Position numbers and translations under genes: made by a program
The notes under the pieces: model-generated
What the model was told of the DNA's origin: nothing
Databases searched by the model: none
What the model saw: only the letters and a program-made list of their open reading frames with translations
Shown: in pieces, positions 61,177 through 64,000 of the stretch
How the letters are laid out: each line of letters opens with the position of its first letter
Numbering within the stretch: position 1 is the first letter of the stretch
From: Streptomyces sp. YPW6
Lineage (GTDB): Bacteria > Actinomycetota > Actinomycetes > Streptomycetales > Streptomycetaceae
DNA: 64,000 nucleotides
Assembly: GCF_018866325.1 (NCBI RefSeq)
Contig: NZ_CP076457.1
Coordinates: forward strand, 5,429,001 to 5,493,000
Direction: 5' to 3'

Positions 61177-62058
61177 ATGTTCGGCCGTTGGCTGGGAATC
61201 AGAGGCCAGGCGGGTGGGCGCGGTGGGGCCCTCGCCGGAATCCAGGTGCCCCGTACCGCGGGAGTCCTCAGCTGCCGGGTGCTGGATCCGGTCAACGAGC
61301 CGGTTCAGCAGGCCGGCTTCGTGGTGACCGACAGCGTCGGCCGCAAGGTGGCCGCCGGTGAGACGGACCCCTTCGGCGGTCTTCTCGCCACGGTTCCGGC
61401 CGGTGACTACCGGCTTGCGGTCAAGGCCGAGGGGTTCACCCCGTTCCACGGGGCGGCCACGGTGACCGAGGGGGCGCACGCCACCCTGGGCGATGTGACC
61501 CTCCAGGTGGCGCGGCCCCCGCAGCTGCCCGAACCCGGCGACTGGGACATCGAGCCGAACCACTCGCAGATCGGCTTCACCGCCCGGCACATCGGGCTGG
61601 CCCGCGTTCACAGCAGGTTCAACACCTTCGCCGGGGCGGTCCGGATCGCCGACCGCATGGAGGACTCCGCCATGCATGTGGTCATCGACGCGGCGTCGAT
61701 CGACACCCATGCGCAGATGCGTGACGACCACCTGCGTTCCAGCGACTTCCTCGACGTCGGCCGCTGTCCGACGCTGGAGTTCTACAGTGAACGCTTCGTC
61801 CACCGGGGCGGCAACCGCTGGGGTGTCACCGGTGCGCTGACCCTGCACGGTGTCAGCCGTACCGTGACGCTGGACACCCGCTATCTCGGTCTCGGCAACG
61901 GTCTGGAGGGCGAGACGCGCGCCGCCTGCCGGGCCACCACCGAGCTGCACCGCGAGGACTTCACCCTCACCTGGCAGACCATGCTGGCGCGCGGGATCGC
62001 GGTCGTGGGGCCCAGCATCAGCATCGATCTGGACATCCAGATCGTTCCCCGGGGCTGA
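61177..62058 (+). CDS. YceI family protein with an N-terminal beta-sandwich domain
   Basis: 293 residues. Residues ~25-110 look like a carboxypeptidase-regulatory-like (transthyretin) domain (GVLSCRVLDPVNEPVQQAGF...GDYRLAVKAEGFTPF). Residues ~120-290 are a YceI domain, a lipocalin-like fold for isoprenoid or lipid binding (GDWDIEPNHSQIGFTARHIG, GALTLHGVSRTVTLD). No signal peptide. ATG 61177 follows GGAAGAG. Role unknown; the fusion is common in streptomycetes. Confidence 0.85.
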   Translation: MFGRWLGIRGQAGGRGGALAGIQVPRTAGVLSCRVLDPVNEPVQQAGFVVTDSVGRKVAAGETDPFGGLLATVPAGDYRLAVKAEGFTPFHGAATVTEGAHATLGDVTLQVARPPQLPEPGDWDIEPNHSQIGFTARHIGLARVHSRFNTFAGAVRIADRMEDSAMHVVIDAASIDTHAQMRDDHLRSSDFLDVGRCPTLEFYSERFVHRGGNRWGVTGALTLHGVSRTVTLDTRYLGLGNGLEGETRAACRATTELHREDFTLTWQTMLARGIAVVGPSISIDLDIQIVPRG

Positions 62059-62078
62059 ACGGGCCGAGTCGTTCACCG

Positions 62079-62151
62079 GAGCCGAGCGTCCTGACTCCGT
62101 CGGTCCGAGCCGAGCGTCCTGAGTCCGTCGGTCCGAGCCGAGCGCCCCGAG
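62079..62151. repeat. 28-bp tandem repeat
   Basis: Two copies of a 28-bp unit (GAGCCGAGCGTCCTGA(C/G)TCC...) at 62079-62106 and 62107-62134, with a partial third copy to about 62151, downstream of the YceI gene. Confidence 0.75.
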
Positions 62152-62285
62152 CTTGTGGGCGTGAGCCGGGCCGGTCGGCCTCAGCCCGTCTGCCTGAGCC
62201 CGCCGGTCGGAGTCTGTCGGTCTGCGCCCGGTGACCCGAACCCGGTGACCCGAGGCGCCGGGCAGGCGGCGGGGGCGTCGGACCG

Positions 62286-62531
62286 TTACGGCTTCTCCAG
62301 CCAGCCTTCGTACTCGGCGGCGAACTCGTCCAGCGCGGACGGGTCCAGGCGGCCGGCCGCGTCCTCCACGACCACCAGCCACTGGGCGTCCTCGGCGTCG
62401 TCCTCGCCGGCCAGCGCGTCCCGCACGAGCTGGGGCTCCTCGGTCACGCCGAAACGGTCCGCCAGACCCTCGGCCACCTCCTCGGCGGCGTCGCGGTCGG
62501 GCAGCACCAGTACATGTCTCACATCGCTCAC
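62286..62531 (-). CDS. Small conserved acidic protein, 81 residues
   Basis: Starts MSDVRHVLVLPDRDAAEEVA and is strongly acidic (EDDAEDAQWLVVVEDAAGRL). A ferredoxin-like alpha/beta fold is likely. It is divergent from holA. No enzymatic motif. Confidence 0.75.
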   Translation of the reverse strand: MSDVRHVLVLPDRDAAEEVAEGLADRFGVTEEPQLVRDALAGEDDAEDAQWLVVVEDAAGRLDPSALDEFAAEYEGWLEKP

Positions 62532-62624
62532 CCGGACATTCTCCGGTACAGGCCGCCGTGGCCCGCCCCCGGGAGGAGACCGGACCGCCCGGGCTGTCAG
62601 TGGGGCGTGGGATGCTGGATGACG

Positions 62625-63611
62625 ATGGCCACCAGGAAGAACTCCACCGACGATCCGCTCGCCCCCGTCACCCTCGCCGTGGGCCAGGAGGACCTCCTCC
62701 TAGACCGTGCGGTGCAGCAGGTGGTGGCGGCAGCGCGTGCTGCCGACGCCGACACGGACGTACGTGATCTGACGTCCGACCAGTTGCAGCCCGGCACGCT
62801 CGCCGAGCTCACCAGCCCCTCGCTCTTCGCCGAGCGCAAGGTCGTGATCGTGCGCAGCGCGCAGGACCTCTCGGCCGACACGGTCAAGGACGTCAAGGCG
62901 TATCTCGGTGCGCCGGTCGAGGAGATCACGCTCGTCCTGCTGCACGCGGGTGGGGCCAAGGGCAAGGGGCTGCTGGACGCGGCGCGCAAGGCCGGTGCGC
63001 GGGAGGTCGCCTGCCCGAAGACGACCAAGCCGGCCGAGCGGCTCTCGTTCGTCCGGTCGGAGTTCCGGACCCACGGGCGGTCCGCGACCCCGGAGGCGTG
63101 CCAGGCGCTGGTCGACTCCATCGGCAGCGATCTGCGGGAGCTGGCCAGTGCGGTGTCCCAGCTGATCGCGGACGTCGAGGGCACGATCGACGAGGCGGTC
63201 GTCGGGCGGTATTACACCGGGCGGGCCGAGGCGTCGTCGTTCACCGTCGCCGACCGGGCGGTCGAGGGGCGGGCGGCGGAGGCGCTGGAGGCGCTGCGCT
63301 GGTCGTTGTCGACCGGGGTCCCGCCCGTCCTGATCACCAGCGCGCTGGCGCAGGGGGTGCGGGCGATCGGGAAGCTGTCCTCTGCCCGGGGCGGCCGGCC
63401 GGCGGATCTGGCCCGGGAGCTGGGGATGCCGCCGTGGAAGATCGACCGGGTGCGGCAGCAGATGCGGGGGTGGACACCGGACGGGGTCGCGGTGGCCCTG
63501 CGGGCCGTGGCCGCCGCGGACGCGGGAGTGAAGGGCGGGGGTGACGACCCCGAGTACGCCCTGGAGAAGGCCGTCGTCGTCGTCGCTCGCGCCGCGCGAG
63601 CGGGGCGGTAG
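62625..63611 (+). CDS. holA: DNA polymerase III delta subunit
   Basis: 328 residues. The subunit that opens the beta clamp within the clamp loader. Family features: LAVGQEDLLLDRAVQQVVAA near the N-terminus, LFAERKVVIVRSAQDL, and the C-terminal LARELGMPPWKIDRVRQQMR. ATG 62625 (MATRKNSTDDPLAPVT) is preferred over 62619; GATGCT about 8 nt upstream fits a leaderless start. It follows the comEC gene region, the usual comEC-holA order. Confidence 0.93.
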   Translation: MATRKNSTDDPLAPVTLAVGQEDLLLDRAVQQVVAAARAADADTDVRDLTSDQLQPGTLAELTSPSLFAERKVVIVRSAQDLSADTVKDVKAYLGAPVEEITLVLLHAGGAKGKGLLDAARKAGAREVACPKTTKPAERLSFVRSEFRTHGRSATPEACQALVDSIGSDLRELASAVSQLIADVEGTIDEAVVGRYYTGRAEASSFTVADRAVEGRAAEALEALRWSLSTGVPPVLITSALAQGVRAIGKLSSARGGRPADLARELGMPPWKIDRVRQQMRGWTPDGVAVALRAVAAADAGVKGGGDDPEYALEKAVVVVARAARAGR

Positions 63612-64000
63612 GGCTTTCCCGGGCGGGGTGGGCGGGGCTGCTGCGGCCTGCAGGGTCGCGCCGATCCCACCGACCGGTCCACCCTTCGTGGCCGTGGCCG
63701 TGGCCATGGCCGTGGCCGGGGCCGGTGGGATCGACGGGATCGGCGGCACCGCCTCCGCGTCGCGCTGGGGGAGGACGCGGGTGCTCGTGCGATCACCCGG
63801 GTCCGCCCGTCGAACGACGGACGGCCTGCGGGCGCCGCCGGACGGGTCGGCGGGCGTCGCCGGACGGGCTGGAAACGCGGAAGCCCCGGAGCGCTGACCT
63901 GGGGAGATCGGCGGCCGGGGCTTCCGGTTCGTGCTGGGGTGCGCCGCACCCGCGTGGCGAACGCAGGTTCGGTGTGCGGCGCGGGGGCCGGGCAGGGGCG
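63612..64000. other. No gene; two hairpins at the window end
   Basis: 389 bp without a supported gene. A hexamer-like GTGGCC repeat lies at 63689-63724. Hairpin 1: CGGAAGCCCCGG (63878-63889) with 63915-63926. Hairpin 2: GCGCCGCAC (63941-63949) with 63974-63982. They may terminate holA or a gene entering from the right on the minus strand (rpsT is common here but lies outside). Confidence 0.5.

Noticed and set aside
63541..63897. 118-codon frame after holA
   Set aside because: Overlaps holA in another frame and runs through a GTGGCC repeat; no start signal or domain.

Overview
The window is a high-GC actinobacterial chromosome segment, most likely Streptomyces. Reasons: the gene order rplU-rpmA-obg / wall-polymer genes / proB-proA / nadD-LCP protein-rsfS / leuS / comEA-comEC / holA, frequent GTG starts, many start codons lying just downstream of a -10 box (leaderless style), and GC-rich repeats between genes.

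Layout. 1-2.4 kb: ribosomal proteins L21 and L27 and the GTPase Obg. 2.7-10.9 kb: four genes for an anionic wall glycopolymer (CDP-ribitol synthase-like fusion, two TagF-like polyol-phosphate transferases, one GT2 glycosyltransferase); they probably act with the LCP protein at 19.0-20.8 kb, which resembles PdtA. 11-14.4 kb: proB, a small conserved gene, proA. 14.8-18.4 kb: two related membrane proteins, an M48 peptidase and two tiny membrane proteins. 18.4-22 kb: nadD, LCP protein, rsfS and a histidine-phosphatase gene that appears to start at CTG. 22.1-23.1 kb: two identical tRNA-Ala(GGC) genes flanking two small zinc-ribbon genes. 23-26.3 kb: a NuoF-like flavoprotein and a polytopic membrane partner on the minus strand. 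26.6-29.7 kb: leuS behind a Leu-Leu-Leu leader peptide and an intrinsic terminator. 29.8-33 kb: a membrane-anchored helical protein, a DegV protein and comEA.

The main discovery is a 24.3-kb element (35243-59563) inserted in comEC, inside the codons of the metallo-beta-lactamase motif THFHADH. The left end of comEC stops at Thr-His-Phe (35242) and reading resumes at His-Phe-His-Ala-Asp-His at 59558. Both junctions carry CACTTC, and the inner flanks are inverted repeats (TTCTTCG / CGAAGAA), so the circular form would carry CGAAGAA-CACTTC-TTCTTCG, a typical tyrosine-recombinase site. At the left end is an overlapping four-gene operon: three large recombinase-type proteins and a small coiled-coil protein. 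This resembles an enlarged Tn554 tnpABC or a recombinase-in-trio unit.

The cargo is defence-like: an XRE-ImmA/IrrE protein with an unknown partner, a UvrD-like helicase, an XRE regulator with a triplicated 17-bp operator facing a Cys-rich protein, an AAA ATPase-HNH pair (Septu-like), a small membrane protein, a protein with four zinc-knuckle repeats and a GIY-YIG-like nuclease domain, and an OLD/TOPRIM nuclease-helicase pair (Gabija-like). Insertion sequences and transposase fragments lie between these modules. To the right of the element come the 3' part of comEC, a PNPOx-like protein, a YceI protein, a small conserved protein and holA.
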